Assembly (NCBI GenBank): GCA_947258785.1
Contig: CAMYJT010000021.1
Coordinates: 1 to 44,427 of the forward strand
Direction of reading: 5' to 3'
From: an uncultured Gammaproteobacteria bacterium
Lineage (GTDB): Bacteria > Pseudomonadota > Gammaproteobacteria > Arenicellales > JAANXG01
DNA length: 44,427 nt
Notes under the pieces: generated by a model
What the model was told of the DNA's origin: nothing
Seen by the model: the letters and a program-made list of their open reading frames with translations, nothing else
Databases searched by the model: none
Part shown: positions 8,512 to 17,884 of the stretch, piece after piece
How positions within the stretch are numbered: position 1 is the first letter of the stretch
How the letters are laid out: every line of letters begins with the position of its first letter
Position numbers and translations under genes: made by a program

Positions 8512-9948
8512 ATGCCCGTAATGGTCACCACTGCCCCGGACCCTGGCCGGGGCACCTCTCCGGCAAGTGAACCGGATGCGTCATCCACGCGGCAGCGGCT
8601 GGATGCGTGGATCGACCTCGCCCGCAAGCATGACTTTCGCGTTGACGGGGGCGACCTTGCGAAGGAACTCCTGACCGGGGAGCAACTTGCGCAGCTGCAA
8701 ACACTCGTCTTCAACGATAATACCTTAACCGCGTATCGCCGCGTGGCACGCCGCATAGAGTTCATCGCCGACGGCGTACCGCCGGTACACCTGCTCGAGG
8801 AGGCCTCCTCGAAAAACGAGGTTGTCTATCTGCAGGACATCGACTATGACGTGTGCAAATCCTGCCGCTTATGCATTCAAGTGTGTCCCAAGCGCGTGTA
8901 CGTCGACGACGGGTTCGGACGCCCGGACGTGAACCTGCGCCGGCCTGAGGAGTGCACAGGTCCCTACCAGTGCGGCCAATGTGTCGATGTCTGCCCCGAG
9001 AACGTGATCAAGGTGATCGACGGTGAGCCGATCTTCGAGGCTACCGTATACGTCCTGCTGCCGTCCCGCGGCCCCGAGGCCGGCGGCGAAGCACTCAGCG
9101 CACGTGACTTCGTGGTCACGAATCCCCTGAGCACCCGTATGCCTGTGGTGTTGCCAAAGAAACTGAAGGTCAAGAATTTCTCGGCCTGCCACGAGTTATT
9201 GAACAAAGCCCGGTTTCATCCCTTGCTCGAGCTCCACGGCTACCCCCGGCACTTCGTCGACGCAACGGATCCGGAGCAGGACCTGGAAGCCTGGGCCAAG
9301 GAGAACGGCCGCGACCCCGGACTTGTCAAGAGCGCCGTGCGGCTTCTCTACAAGCATCTGTCGGAACTCAACCCGGTGCTGCAGGGCAAATATCAACTGG
9401 GCGAAATTGTCCACCGGGTAATCGACCAGATCATTCACCGGGGGATCAAGATCCGATCCGGAGGGGGACAAGAACTCCTGGCCGGGATTCTGAGTGACGC
9501 CTATATCGACGAACGCTTCCTGGGTGCGAAGAGCAGGCCCATCGGGGGCCTGCTGCCTGCCGGCACTTCACCGGCCTGGAAAACACCCTACGGCGAGGAG
9601 ATCCCAGAGTATGTCCACCTAGAGAAGTGCCTCGGGCCCGAGTGCGGTCTGTGCGTCACGCACTGCCCGGAGGGCGGCGGCGGAGAACGTTCGGCCATTC
9701 GCATGACGTTTAATGTACCGATGGGTACCGTGCCTGCGCTGGTGCGGGGTGGTCGCGTTTATCTCGTCAGACTCGGCGGGGCACACGAAGCGTTCGAGGA
9801 CCACGAGGACCTCAGCGATGAAACGCCGTTTCAGTTCGTGGTCAACCCGGATTATTGCAAGGCCTGTGGAATCTGTATCACATGCTGCCCCCATGACGTT
9901 ATCGAGCCGAGCCTGCGGGCCTTTGACATGAGGCGGGAGAACCTGTGA
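8512..9948 (+). CDS. Large protein with four 4Fe-4S motifs in the KOR/POR operon
   Basis: About 478 residues from ATG 8512, which has GAGGGG six bases before it. An in-frame ATG at 8440 overlapping korB-korC is an alternative. Four cysteine motifs lie in two pairs: CKSCRLCIQVCPK (about residue 114) and C-x5-C-x2-C-x3-C in CTGPYQCGQCVDVCPE (about 148), then C-x4-C-x2-C-x3-C in CLGPECGLCVTHCPE (about 373) and CKACGICITCCPH (about 449). The intervening 200 residues match no domain I know, although ferredoxin-like subunits of pyruvate oxidoreductases are usually only about 100 residues. It sits between two complete oxidoreductases and overlaps the next gene by GTGA. I infer an electron-transfer subunit shared by, or bridging, both enzymes. 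No membrane segment is seen. Confidence 0.8.
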   Translation: MPVMVTTAPDPGRGTSPASEPDASSTRQRLDAWIDLARKHDFRVDGGDLAKELLTGEQLAQLQTLVFNDNTLTAYRRVARRIEFIADGVPPVHLLEEASSKNEVVYLQDIDYDVCKSCRLCIQVCPKRVYVDDGFGRPDVNLRRPEECTGPYQCGQCVDVCPENVIKVIDGEPIFEATVYVLLPSRGPEAGGEALSARDFVVTNPLSTRMPVVLPKKLKVKNFSACHELLNKARFHPLLELHGYPRHFVDATDPEQDLEAWAKENGRDPGLVKSAVRLLYKHLSELNPVLQGKYQLGEIVHRVIDQIIHRGIKIRSGGGQELLAGILSDAYIDERFLGAKSRPIGGLLPAGTSPAWKTPYGEEIPEYVHLEKCLGPECGLCVTHCPEGGGGERSAIRMTFNVPMGTVPALVRGGRVYLVRLGGAHEAFEDHEDLSDETPFQFVVNPDYCKACGICITCCPHDVIEPSLRAFDMRRENL

Positions 9949-12230
9949 ACGGCATTGAACTGAAATCCCACCCAGGTGTACTGGCGAGGCGCAGCGAAGG
10001 CATCGTGCCGTTCGCCCGGGCCATACAGGCCGCCAGTGCAGGCCGGATCGCATTCACGGTAAACGGCTTGCGCCTGGCTGACCAGGACCAGGCGCGCCTG
10101 AACGGCATCGACCTGGAGCAGGCCGTGGGTCTTCTCGCGGAGGCGATCGAACATCCGCTGCGCCCAGGCACCTATCCGCTGGAAATACTGCTGAGCCTTT
10201 ATGGAAACGGCCGGACCATGGCCCAGGTGCTCGATGAGTTCTACCGGCAGCACTTGCCCTTCATCGCCGAGAATCTCGTGGAATCCATCGAGTCCCGGTT
10301 GCTCAAGGTCTATCTGCTCGGCAGTGCCGGTACCGGAGTCGTGTCAGCGGTCCAGGACATGGTGGCGGCCTTTGCCGCCGCCGGGTATTTCGGGCGCGCC
10401 TTCCCGCTCTTCGATCCGTCGAAGAAAGGTGCGCCCGTTCGCGGCTATGGGGTCATCGGACGTGAACCGATCAGGGCCCATGCTGCGTTTGAAGCTCCGG
10501 ATATCATCCTGCTTTTCGACCACAAAATGCTCCCGCTGCTGCGCCAGACACTTGCCGGCTACTGGAATGTGGACCCCAAGCGGATCGGTATACTCGTAAA
10601 CAGCGCGATGACGCCGGGTGATTTCCGCTCGGCCAGCGATTTCCAGCAACCCTACGCCTTGTATACCGTGGATGCGGATGCCCTGTTGCGGGGCCGGCGC
10701 ATCCCGCCGAACTACGCCATGATCGGTGGCCTGCTCGGCATGCTCGATGATTGTGTTATCGATAAGCAGGCCTTCACGCGCGTCGTCAGATCATCGCTGG
10801 AAGCAAAGTTCGGTGCAGGTGAAAAACTCGACGCCAATTTGGACGTGTTCGAACAAGCCCAGCAGCGAGTGCGTAAAGAAACCGACGCCGAACTCCGTCC
10901 GCAGAGCCTTGGTCCGGTCGAAATCGGCGCCGTACCGTCCGGGCAGACAATCCTGTTCGAGGACGGCAATCAGGCCATCGCGCGCGCCGCAGCGCTGGTG
11001 CTGAACCAGTTTCCATCGGTTGTGGCCGCCTATCCGATTACGCCCCAAACGCCGATCGTGGAGACCCTGGCCAAGATGGTGGCTGAGGGGGAATTGTCGG
11101 CCGAGAGCGTGACACCGGAGTCCGAACACGGTGCCGCCGGTGCCGTACTCGGCGCGGCGCGCGACCGTGTCCTGACGTTCACGGCGACGAGTTCCCAGGG
11201 GTTCGCGCTGATGAGCGAGGTCGTCCACAGTATGGCGGGATTACGGATGGGGAACGTGCTCATCTCGAACGTGCTGCGTTCGCTGAACTCACCCCTGGAC
11301 GTGGAGAACGACCACAGCGACCTCTGCAAAGTCGGGCTCGACGCCGGGTACATCGTGTTCATGACGCAGGACGTGCAACAAGCCTTTGATTTCCATCTGA
11401 TGGCATATCTGGTCTCTTTGTATGCGGAGTACCGCGAGGTCGAGGGGCCGGTCGGAAACCGGGCCGGTGACGAAAGCAAGGACGTGGAGATGATTCCAGA
11501 CCGCAGCGTAATGCTGCCCACCATCGTCGCTTCCGAAGGATTCGAAGTGAGCCACGCGCCTGAACGCTACTTGGCCGTGAGTCAGACCCTGGCCGAGGAT
11601 CTATACAAGGACCCGTTTTTTGACTATGTACGGAAATTCGTGGAGACCCCGAACCGAAGCATCATGGGAACGCTTCAACTCAGCGACTCCCGGCACGATA
11701 CCGATTACCAGCGTCACACGGCCATGGAGTTGACCCTTGATGTGTTGCCGAAGGTATTCGAGCGGTTCGAGCACTACACCGGCCGCCGCTACGAGTTGCT
11801 GCGGGCGTTCAATCTGGAACGATCTGAGACGGTGTTCGTGGTGGCGGGGGCGGCCAACGGGACCTTTGAACAGGTGGCGCGGGAGTTTCAGACTTGCGGC
11901 ATCAATGTGGCCGTAGTGCACCCGAACGTCCTGCGCCCATTTCCGAAGCAGAACTGGGCTGACGTGATCAACGGCAAGCGGGTGTACGTCTACGACCGTG
12001 ACGATCCGTTCGGCGCCGTCGGTGGACGTTTGTACACGGAGCTTGCGGGTGTGGTCAACGAATACGGGCTGGCGGACAGCGGCACCATACTTTATGCCAG
12101 GATTTACGGCCTCGGTGGCCGAACCCCGACGCTCTCCAACGTCCGTGACGAAATTCTCAAGGCGCTGCGTTGTCAAGCCGGAGAGCTGGAGCTGCTGCCG
12201 GAGAAACAATACGTGGGGGTAAGTCTGTGA
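9945..12230 (+). CDS. Pyruvate-type 2-oxoacid:ferredoxin oxidoreductase, gamma-alpha fusion
   Basis: A 761-residue protein starting at GTG 9945 inside the previous stop (GTGA). The first 110 residues are an extra domain of unknown type with a ubiquitin-like opening (RIAFTVNGLRLADQD). The gamma domain follows (about 120-310; YLLGSAGTGVVSAVQD, FDPSKKGAPVRGYGVIG). After a linker comes the alpha subunit (about 340-740; VVAAYPITPQTPIVETLAKM, ESEHGAAGAVLGAA, TATSSQGFALMSEV, and the late AVVHPNVLRPFPKQNW block). The layout corresponds to pyruvate:ferredoxin oxidoreductase PorC and PorA joined in the order gamma-alpha. With the beta subunit downstream it forms a second 2-oxoacid oxidoreductase. Pyruvate is the likeliest substrate by family; the evidence is similarity only. 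Confidence 0.87.
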   Translation: MNGIELKSHPGVLARRSEGIVPFARAIQAASAGRIAFTVNGLRLADQDQARLNGIDLEQAVGLLAEAIEHPLRPGTYPLEILLSLYGNGRTMAQVLDEFYRQHLPFIAENLVESIESRLLKVYLLGSAGTGVVSAVQDMVAAFAAAGYFGRAFPLFDPSKKGAPVRGYGVIGREPIRAHAAFEAPDIILLFDHKMLPLLRQTLAGYWNVDPKRIGILVNSAMTPGDFRSASDFQQPYALYTVDADALLRGRRIPPNYAMIGGLLGMLDDCVIDKQAFTRVVRSSLEAKFGAGEKLDANLDVFEQAQQRVRKETDAELRPQSLGPVEIGAVPSGQTILFEDGNQAIARAAALVLNQFPSVVAAYPITPQTPIVETLAKMVAEGELSAESVTPESEHGAAGAVLGAARDRVLTFTATSSQGFALMSEVVHSMAGLRMGNVLISNVLRSLNSPLDVENDHSDLCKVGLDAGYIVFMTQDVQQAFDFHLMAYLVSLYAEYREVEGPVGNRAGDESKDVEMIPDRSVMLPTIVASEGFEVSHAPERYLAVSQTLAEDLYKDPFFDYVRKFVETPNRSIMGTLQLSDSRHDTDYQRHTAMELTLDVLPKVFERFEHYTGRRYELLRAFNLERSETVFVVAGAANGTFEQVAREFQTCGINVAVVHPNVLRPFPKQNWADVINGKRVYVYDRDDPFGAVGGRLYTELAGVVNEYGLADSGTILYARIYGLGGRTPTLSNVRDEILKALRCQAGELELLPEKQYVGVSL

Positions 12231-15040
12231 GTGGGAAAACAGCGGGAGCCGCAATACAATCGCCGCCAAAAATACCGGTCGGCAGCGAATTCTTCTGTGC
12301 ACCGATCACCGGGCACGGCATGTCGCTTGCGCTGGCTGAGCAGATTATCGAGGACTGCCGGCGGTTTACCGACGGAGTAAGGCTCCTGGTTTCCGACCGG
12401 CCGTTAGCCACACCGGTGGACGAACTGACTGCTGAGCGGCTGCTGAGCTACCTCGTACCCGAAAAAATTCTGCTCGCGAGCGGCGTGGCGGAATTCATGC
12501 GGCGTATGGGCAGCGAACTCAGACGCGGCGACTACTTCCTCACCGCTCTCGTAGAAGACATGGACGCGTTGCCCGCGTTCACCCACCTGGACCGGCAGCT
12601 CGAGGCACTGCAACGCCTAGCCAGCAAAGGTTGCCGATTCGTGGATTTGCCCGACGATCCGGCTTCCGCTTACTCGGCGTTACTCGAACTGTCCAAAGAG
12701 CTGAACATCTCGCTCGAGTACCTGCTGGGAAACCTGAACAAAGTGATACTGCTGACCGGGGCGACCGGAATTCGCGACTTGATGCTTAATTTATCGGGGC
12801 TGTATCACAACTTTCAGAGCGGATTCCTCGAGCTGGAGCTGTCGGGAGCGAGCGCCATCGGCTCTTCTGAGCTGCTGCGGCGGGCCACGAAGCTCGAGAC
12901 GTGCGGCATCACGGCTTGTATGTTCGACCGGGGAAAATTCAACAAAAAATTGAGTGGGACCGACGCCAACGGCCTGGATCAGGTCATTGAAGAAGCCGAA
13001 CAGCAGTACTGCGTCGAGCCGGGAGAGTTCCGCCGCTTTATCGATCTCTGCCTGAGTGCCGAGGAGGACCGGGTCGCCCGGGCGCCGGCCCTTTCCATGC
13101 GCGAACTCCTGGCTTGCTTCAAGTTTTCCGAGGATGAACGAGACATCGTCGCGCTGCCGGCCGTGGTCAAGCAGGACGACCCCTTGCGATGGCGGGAGAC
13201 GGAGCTTGGTAAGGCGCTGGTCTGCCTGCGGGACAGTCTGAACTGGCTAGCCGTGTCCATCGGTATAAAGGCGGCGGGCAACCTCGAGGCCTTTACGCAG
13301 GATGAAACATATCGCACCCGGGTGGAGCAACTCAGGGAGCTGGCGGGCGGTTATCAGATCACGGTGCCGTGCGGACGCGAAGGCGTGGTCATTGAACGCA
13401 CGGTCAGCGATCTGTCTATCGAAGACATCTTGTTCAACCTCTACTGTCTGGCCGTGCTCGAGAAACGAGGACTTACTGAAGTCCTTGACACTGCAATCAG
13501 CATTCTCGAGGTGATCCGCACGCTGGAGAACCACGATCCAATCGTCGATCTCGGCGCGTTGACCAGTGCCCGCCTCGCCGGGGAATCCTACGCGACACTC
13601 CTCGGTACCCAGGGATTAATTCTGCGCAATGCCCCCATCGTCTCGGCCTTGGAAGAGCTTTGGGCCCTGAGCGGCAAAGTAGAGCTCACCGTACAATGTG
13701 CGGAGGGCACCGTGAAGCGCGTGCAGGATACTTCTGTGGAGGAATTCAGGCGTGCTGTCATCCTGATGGGCCGGCGCACCCGTGTTCCGCATTCGCCGGA
13801 GCGCATTCTGGCGGTAATCACCGACCTCGTCGTACCCGAAATCAGGGCCCTGCCGGCCAAGGTGATCGAGCGCGGAAGCCACGATCTAGGCCGTATCGTG
13901 GACCTGTCCGTAGACGGTGTGCCCGCCCGCTACCCGCTGCGCCGCCCGTGGCGGAAAATTGATCTGGATCCGATGATTTCCCTTGGTTGCGGCCTCGAGC
14001 CGGGCCTCCGCAACTGCCTCGGCTGCCCGGTGAATGCGCTCTACGGCACCGTCACCAAGACCGCGCAGGTCTGCGGATTCGAGGACATCATCACCTACGA
14101 GGCAACCGGCTGTTTCGAAGTCTATTCCGGCATCTGGCCGTACACCGGCAAAACCCAGCCCTCGGTACACGGCGTCTTCGGCGGCGTACCCTCGGAAATG
14201 CTCGGGGGCTTGGCCGCAAAACGCGCGCGGGCGCGTTACGCCCGCAAGCAAAATGGCGGTGTGTGTGCGAACAGCAACGGCGGCAAGGTACTACACCTCG
14301 GATGGGGCGGCGACGGAGCCACGTTCGACATCGGTTTCGGCAATCTTTCGGGATTGTTCTCGCGGCTGCAGAAGCTCGACACCGATGAACTCGAAGCTGA
14401 TCTTCACCAACGCGCCATGTACGTCTGTTACGACAACGAGGGCTATCAGAACACCGGCAACCAATACTCGGCGGCAACGGCCCCCGGCGGTAACACGACG
14501 ACGAATCCCCAGGGCAAAGACCAGCCCTTCGGTAACGACATGCGCAAAAAACCAATCGTCGAGATCGTTGCCGAGCACGGTGTGCCGCTGGCCGCGCGGA
14601 TGAACATTCACCGTCAGGAACACATGACCCGAGTCGTGGCGCGGGCGCTGCAGGATGGTGACCGCGGCAGCTTCCTGCACTTTCTTCAGCCCTGTACGAC
14701 GGGGTGGAAGTTTACGTCCGACAGTCTTACGTATGACCTTTCACATCTTTCCGAAGAAGGTGGTTTGTTCACACCGGTCACCATCGAGGAAGGGATCGCG
14801 TATCTCGAAATCTATCCAACCGCCCGCGACCCGGGGGATTCCTTCCTCAAACTTCAGGCGCGTTTCAAGCACTTGCTAGGCGCCGGCTCGAGCGCCAAAG
14901 AGCACATTGAGAAGGTGATGGACTATTACCGGCAGGAGTGGCAGCGCACTTTGCGATTGACCGGTTACGACCGGGAAATTCCCCGTGCCGACCGTTTGGG
15001 CTACCTCGAAGAAGAACATCGCATGCCGAGGGTCTCCTGA
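12227..15040 (+). CDS. Pyruvate-type 2-oxoacid:ferredoxin oxidoreductase, beta subunit with large novel N-terminal region
   Basis: A 937-residue protein from GTG 12227, overlapping the previous stop (GTGA), with GGGGG just upstream. The frame stays open to 12170 but would overlap the previous gene. Residues about 580-900 are a thiamine-diphosphate beta subunit: cluster cysteines in LGCGLEPGLRNCLGCP, the cofactor motif GWGGDGATFDIGFGNLSG (about 692-709), CYDNEGYQNTGNQYS and a KDQPFGNDMRKK block. Normal beta subunits are about 300 residues. The preceding 580 residues match nothing I recognise. They are mostly helical-looking and include two related segments near residues 375 (ITVPCGREGVVIERTVSDLS) and 484 (ELTVQCAEGTVKRVQDTSVE). 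Function of this region is unknown; partner docking or regulation is a guess. It is the last gene of the operon. Confidence 0.87.
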   Translation: MSGKTAGAAIQSPPKIPVGSEFFCAPITGHGMSLALAEQIIEDCRRFTDGVRLLVSDRPLATPVDELTAERLLSYLVPEKILLASGVAEFMRRMGSELRRGDYFLTALVEDMDALPAFTHLDRQLEALQRLASKGCRFVDLPDDPASAYSALLELSKELNISLEYLLGNLNKVILLTGATGIRDLMLNLSGLYHNFQSGFLELELSGASAIGSSELLRRATKLETCGITACMFDRGKFNKKLSGTDANGLDQVIEEAEQQYCVEPGEFRRFIDLCLSAEEDRVARAPALSMRELLACFKFSEDERDIVALPAVVKQDDPLRWRETELGKALVCLRDSLNWLAVSIGIKAAGNLEAFTQDETYRTRVEQLRELAGGYQITVPCGREGVVIERTVSDLSIEDILFNLYCLAVLEKRGLTEVLDTAISILEVIRTLENHDPIVDLGALTSARLAGESYATLLGTQGLILRNAPIVSALEELWALSGKVELTVQCAEGTVKRVQDTSVEEFRRAVILMGRRTRVPHSPERILAVITDLVVPEIRALPAKVIERGSHDLGRIVDLSVDGVPARYPLRRPWRKIDLDPMISLGCGLEPGLRNCLGCPVNALYGTVTKTAQVCGFEDIITYEATGCFEVYSGIWPYTGKTQPSVHGVFGGVPSEMLGGLAAKRARARYARKQNGGVCANSNGGKVLHLGWGGDGATFDIGFGNLSGLFSRLQKLDTDELEADLHQRAMYVCYDNEGYQNTGNQYSAATAPGGNTTTNPQGKDQPFGNDMRKKPIVEIVAEHGVPLAARMNIHRQEHMTRVVARALQDGDRGSFLHFLQPCTTGWKFTSDSLTYDLSHLSEEGGLFTPVTIEEGIAYLEIYPTARDPGDSFLKLQARFKHLLGAGSSAKEHIEKVMDYYRQEWQRTLRLTGYDREIPRADRLGYLEEEHRMPRVS

Positions 15041-15439
15041 GGCGTTTGAAGGCCTGCCGTTTTACCGCAGGACCGCCGCCTGGCATACGCCTCCGCAGTG
15101 TGTCCGGACATATCGCTCGCACACCCTTGATTTCGAAGACTCGAAAGCTCGTTTGGCCCGGAGCTTGCACCAAGGCGGCGAAAAGAAGAGCCACCACGGT
15201 GTTAGAGATAGGGAGTTCGACGCGGATCCGGTATGACAGTATGTACACGGGTACGCACCTATTCCGGTGCCGTCTCGATCTCGAACGCCTGCATTTGCAC
15301 TTCACTCAACCCATAGCTGGTTATGCATTTCGTTCCAGTACGGCGTGTTTACCGTCCGATCTCTTAGCCGTCATCCGGGATTCTTGGTGCAATACCCGGG
15401 CTTAAAGCCCACGCCGGCTGCGCTACCGGACCGCGGTGT
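15041..15439. other. Intergenic region between convergent genes
   Basis: No gene is supported. Two small stem-loops are present: CCTGC and GCAGG around a short loop just after the oxidoreductase stop (about 15053-15072), and GGGCTT-A-AAGCCC at 15398-15410, about 30 bases beyond the phosphoesterase stop on the other strand. Neither is followed by a T-run, so they are at best weak terminators. Confidence 0.4.
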
Positions 15440-17836
15440 TCAGCCTAAGCGCTTCTGAAGTTTATTCAGGCGGTCCGTCAGTGCCCCGAGGTCCGTCTCT
15501 TGAGCCACCTCGTGGGAGAGCGTGCTGATCTCTGCTGGAGACAGTTTGCCGCGCGCCATCGACGTAACCACCTGGTGGGCAACGTGCAGGTGCAGGTCGT
15601 GGACCGTTGTGGTCGGCTTCGGTTCGCTGTCCGGCGGGAAGTTTAGGTCATAGGGTGGCGTGAAGGACGGCGAGTCCGCCCGCGGCTCCGACCGGGCGAG
15701 TACACCCTCGAAGGTCGGTGCGTGGTTGGTGCGTTCGCCCAAGAACCATCTTGACTTGGGGATGCCGGCCCAGTGGAGCAGCGTGGCGAGGAAGGACGTT
15801 GCATCGTAGGCCACGTCCGTCTCCGAGCGGAACAGCGTCTGCGCTTCGATCCACGGGGAAACCAGAATCGTCGGAACCCGCGGGCCCATGATGTCGTAAC
15901 GGAATCCATCGCTCTCGTCGTTCGGCCACGGGTTCTCCGCGTAGGGCGGCGGCACGTGGTCGTAAATACCGCCGTGCTCGTCGAAGGTGATGACGAGCAG
16001 CGTCTGTTCCCAGCCGGGCCCCTCCCGGAGCGCGTTATAGACCTCGTTCAACTGCACCTCACAGGGGACGATGTCCTCACCTGGGTGATAAGACGTGGTA
16101 CCGGTCTTCGAGATCCACACGGGCTCCAGGTAGCTGAACGCGGGCAGGTTCCCGTCTTGCGCATCCTTGTAGAACTGCTCGATGTCCGCGATGTAGTCGG
16201 TTTTCTTTGCCGCGACGTTCTCGTCAACAGTGGGGATCTGTCCTTCCAGATACAGCTGGTACGTGAAGACGTGTTCGTACCATTCGGTCGAATTGTAAAT
16301 CTTCCAGTCCGTGAAGCCGTTGGCCCAGAGAACTTTCCAGATCGAAGCCCGGTGCGGCTGCTGGGGCCAGTAGAAGTATTGGGGCGGGCTCATGAAATTG
16401 TTCAATTCCATCATGGCCGAGCCGGTGATCGAGAAAGACCGGTTGACGTCGGTGCTGGTGGGCATCGAGCAAAACCACTCGTCGGAGACGGCAAAGCTCT
16501 TGGCCAGCCCGTTGAGTACCGGAAGCTGCTCGGGGCTGTAAGTCTGCATAATCTGATCGCTGCCGTTATTGCAAACGAAGCCGCCCATGTCCGGGACCGC
16601 GCGCTCGGCATAACCATTCGTGTTGGCGAAGAACAGCTGCCGCAGGACGTCCGAATTGTCGTGGTACGGATCGAAGTCGAACATCTGCAGCGAGTAGTCG
16701 GTGCTGAGCTTTCCGTCCCTGTACTTACTCAGATGGACCTTCCGGTCGCCGTGCAAGTTGTAGTAGTCCGTGCTTGCGCCCTTGAAAGGCCCGTCGGGCC
16801 CGATCACGTGCACGCCGTTCATACCGTTTTCGTAGAGCCACCCGCACGCATGATCGAAGGACCGGTTTTCGAGCATGTAGTAGACCACGTGCTTGATTTT
16901 CGACCGCATGAACTCAATCGTGCCGGGCGTGCTGGCGCGCGCCTCGTGCACCGGAATGGTCGGCTGCACACCCAACAGGGTTGAGGCCGGTGTGAAGGCA
17001 TCGGGCAGGCTGCCCGCGCGCACGGGACCACACAGGGGATCGGCGCTCTTCGGGTCGAACCGCCACAGGCGATAACTGCGCTCGGCGGGAATCCAATCGA
17101 GGATGTATTCCCCGATTGGTACGAGTTGATGGCGTTCGTCGATGCTCGACCACGCGCCTTGCTGGATCGGTGGGTACACCAGCGGTACTGTGGCCTGCGG
17201 GTCGACGCTCCACAGCCGGTATTCACCGGTGTCGACCTCGCGGTCGAGAACGTATCCGTTCATGGGGATCAGCTCATGACCCTCCTGTATCCCCCGGAAC
17301 GACCCCCGCGGTGTATACGGATGCGTCGCCGGGATGGGATCCGCCGTGCCTGGCGCGGTCGGACACGGATCGAAGTTCCAAAGCGCGAACGTGCCTCGCC
17401 CATCCGTGGGAATGAAGTTCAGCAGGTAGCTGCCGAGCGGAATCAGACGCAGCGTCTGGTCCTGGTCGTACTGCTCGTGGCCGCCGTGGGGATTGCCGAA
17501 GTCGGCGCTTCGGCCCCAGAATTTCTTTTTCGGCCAGTCACCGTGCTGCACCGGTTGGGCCGCAAGAGGGTCTGCGTTCGTCGGGTCGAACTCACAGAGC
17601 CGGTAACTGAAAAAGGGGCTGCCCTGCGCATCTTGGATAGGCCCCCACTCCAGGAGATAACCGCCGATCGGCACGAGGCTGTTTCGGTGGTCAAAGACCG
17701 CGTCCGGACGCAGAGACTCGACCGGTGTGAGGAGCTCGGGCGCATCGGAATCGCATCGCCACAAACCGTAGGTGTCGTCGGAGGTGCTGCGGCTGATGAC
17801 ATAGTCGTTCGTGGACCGGCTGGCGTTCGTTGACAT
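15440..17836 (-). CDS. Phosphoesterase (phospholipase C/acid phosphatase family) with five N-terminal tandem repeats
   Basis: A 798-residue protein, starting at the ATG preceded by AGGAGGAGAGC. The frame stays open far upstream (to 18940), but that would cover a divergent gene. The catalytic part starts near residue 313 with IKHVVYYMLENRSFDHACGW, the metal-binding start of the phosphoesterase family, and includes LLVITFDEHGGIYDHVPPP and VPTILVSPWIE. It likely cleaves a phosphomonoester or phosphodiester. Residues 12-290 contain five repeats of roughly 45-60 residues, with the pattern LVPIGxYLLDW, YRLWRFDP, xADPL, suggesting a beta-propeller-like or stacked beta module. No signal peptide is visible, although many relatives are exported, so location is unclear. 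A short C-terminal helical tail follows. Transcribed divergently from the GGCT-like gene. Confidence 0.9.
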   Translation of the reverse strand: MSTNASRSTNDYVISRSTSDDTYGLWRCDSDAPELLTPVESLRPDAVFDHRNSLVPIGGYLLEWGPIQDAQGSPFFSYRLCEFDPTNADPLAAQPVQHGDWPKKKFWGRSADFGNPHGGHEQYDQDQTLRLIPLGSYLLNFIPTDGRGTFALWNFDPCPTAPGTADPIPATHPYTPRGSFRGIQEGHELIPMNGYVLDREVDTGEYRLWSVDPQATVPLVYPPIQQGAWSSIDERHQLVPIGEYILDWIPAERSYRLWRFDPKSADPLCGPVRAGSLPDAFTPASTLLGVQPTIPVHEARASTPGTIEFMRSKIKHVVYYMLENRSFDHACGWLYENGMNGVHVIGPDGPFKGASTDYYNLHGDRKVHLSKYRDGKLSTDYSLQMFDFDPYHDNSDVLRQLFFANTNGYAERAVPDMGGFVCNNGSDQIMQTYSPEQLPVLNGLAKSFAVSDEWFCSMPTSTDVNRSFSITGSAMMELNNFMSPPQYFYWPQQPHRASIWKVLWANGFTDWKIYNSTEWYEHVFTYQLYLEGQIPTVDENVAAKKTDYIADIEQFYKDAQDGNLPAFSYLEPVWISKTGTTSYHPGEDIVPCEVQLNEVYNALREGPGWEQTLLVITFDEHGGIYDHVPPPYAENPWPNDESDGFRYDIMGPRVPTILVSPWIEAQTLFRSETDVAYDATSFLATLLHWAGIPKSRWFLGERTNHAPTFEGVLARSEPRADSPSFTPPYDLNFPPDSEPKPTTTVHDLHLHVAHQVVTSMARGKLSPAEISTLSHEVAQETDLGALTDRLNKLQKRLG

Positions 17837-17884
17837 GTGCTCTCCTCCTGTTGAACTTTGGGCGGCGGGTCGTCGTCCTCTATC

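Noticed and set aside
15373..15391. Short sequence similarity between about 15373 and about 32430 (CCGGGAT followed by CTTGGTGC)
   Set aside because: Only about 15 matching bases with mismatches, in unrelated intergenic positions; too short to call a repeat family from two copies.
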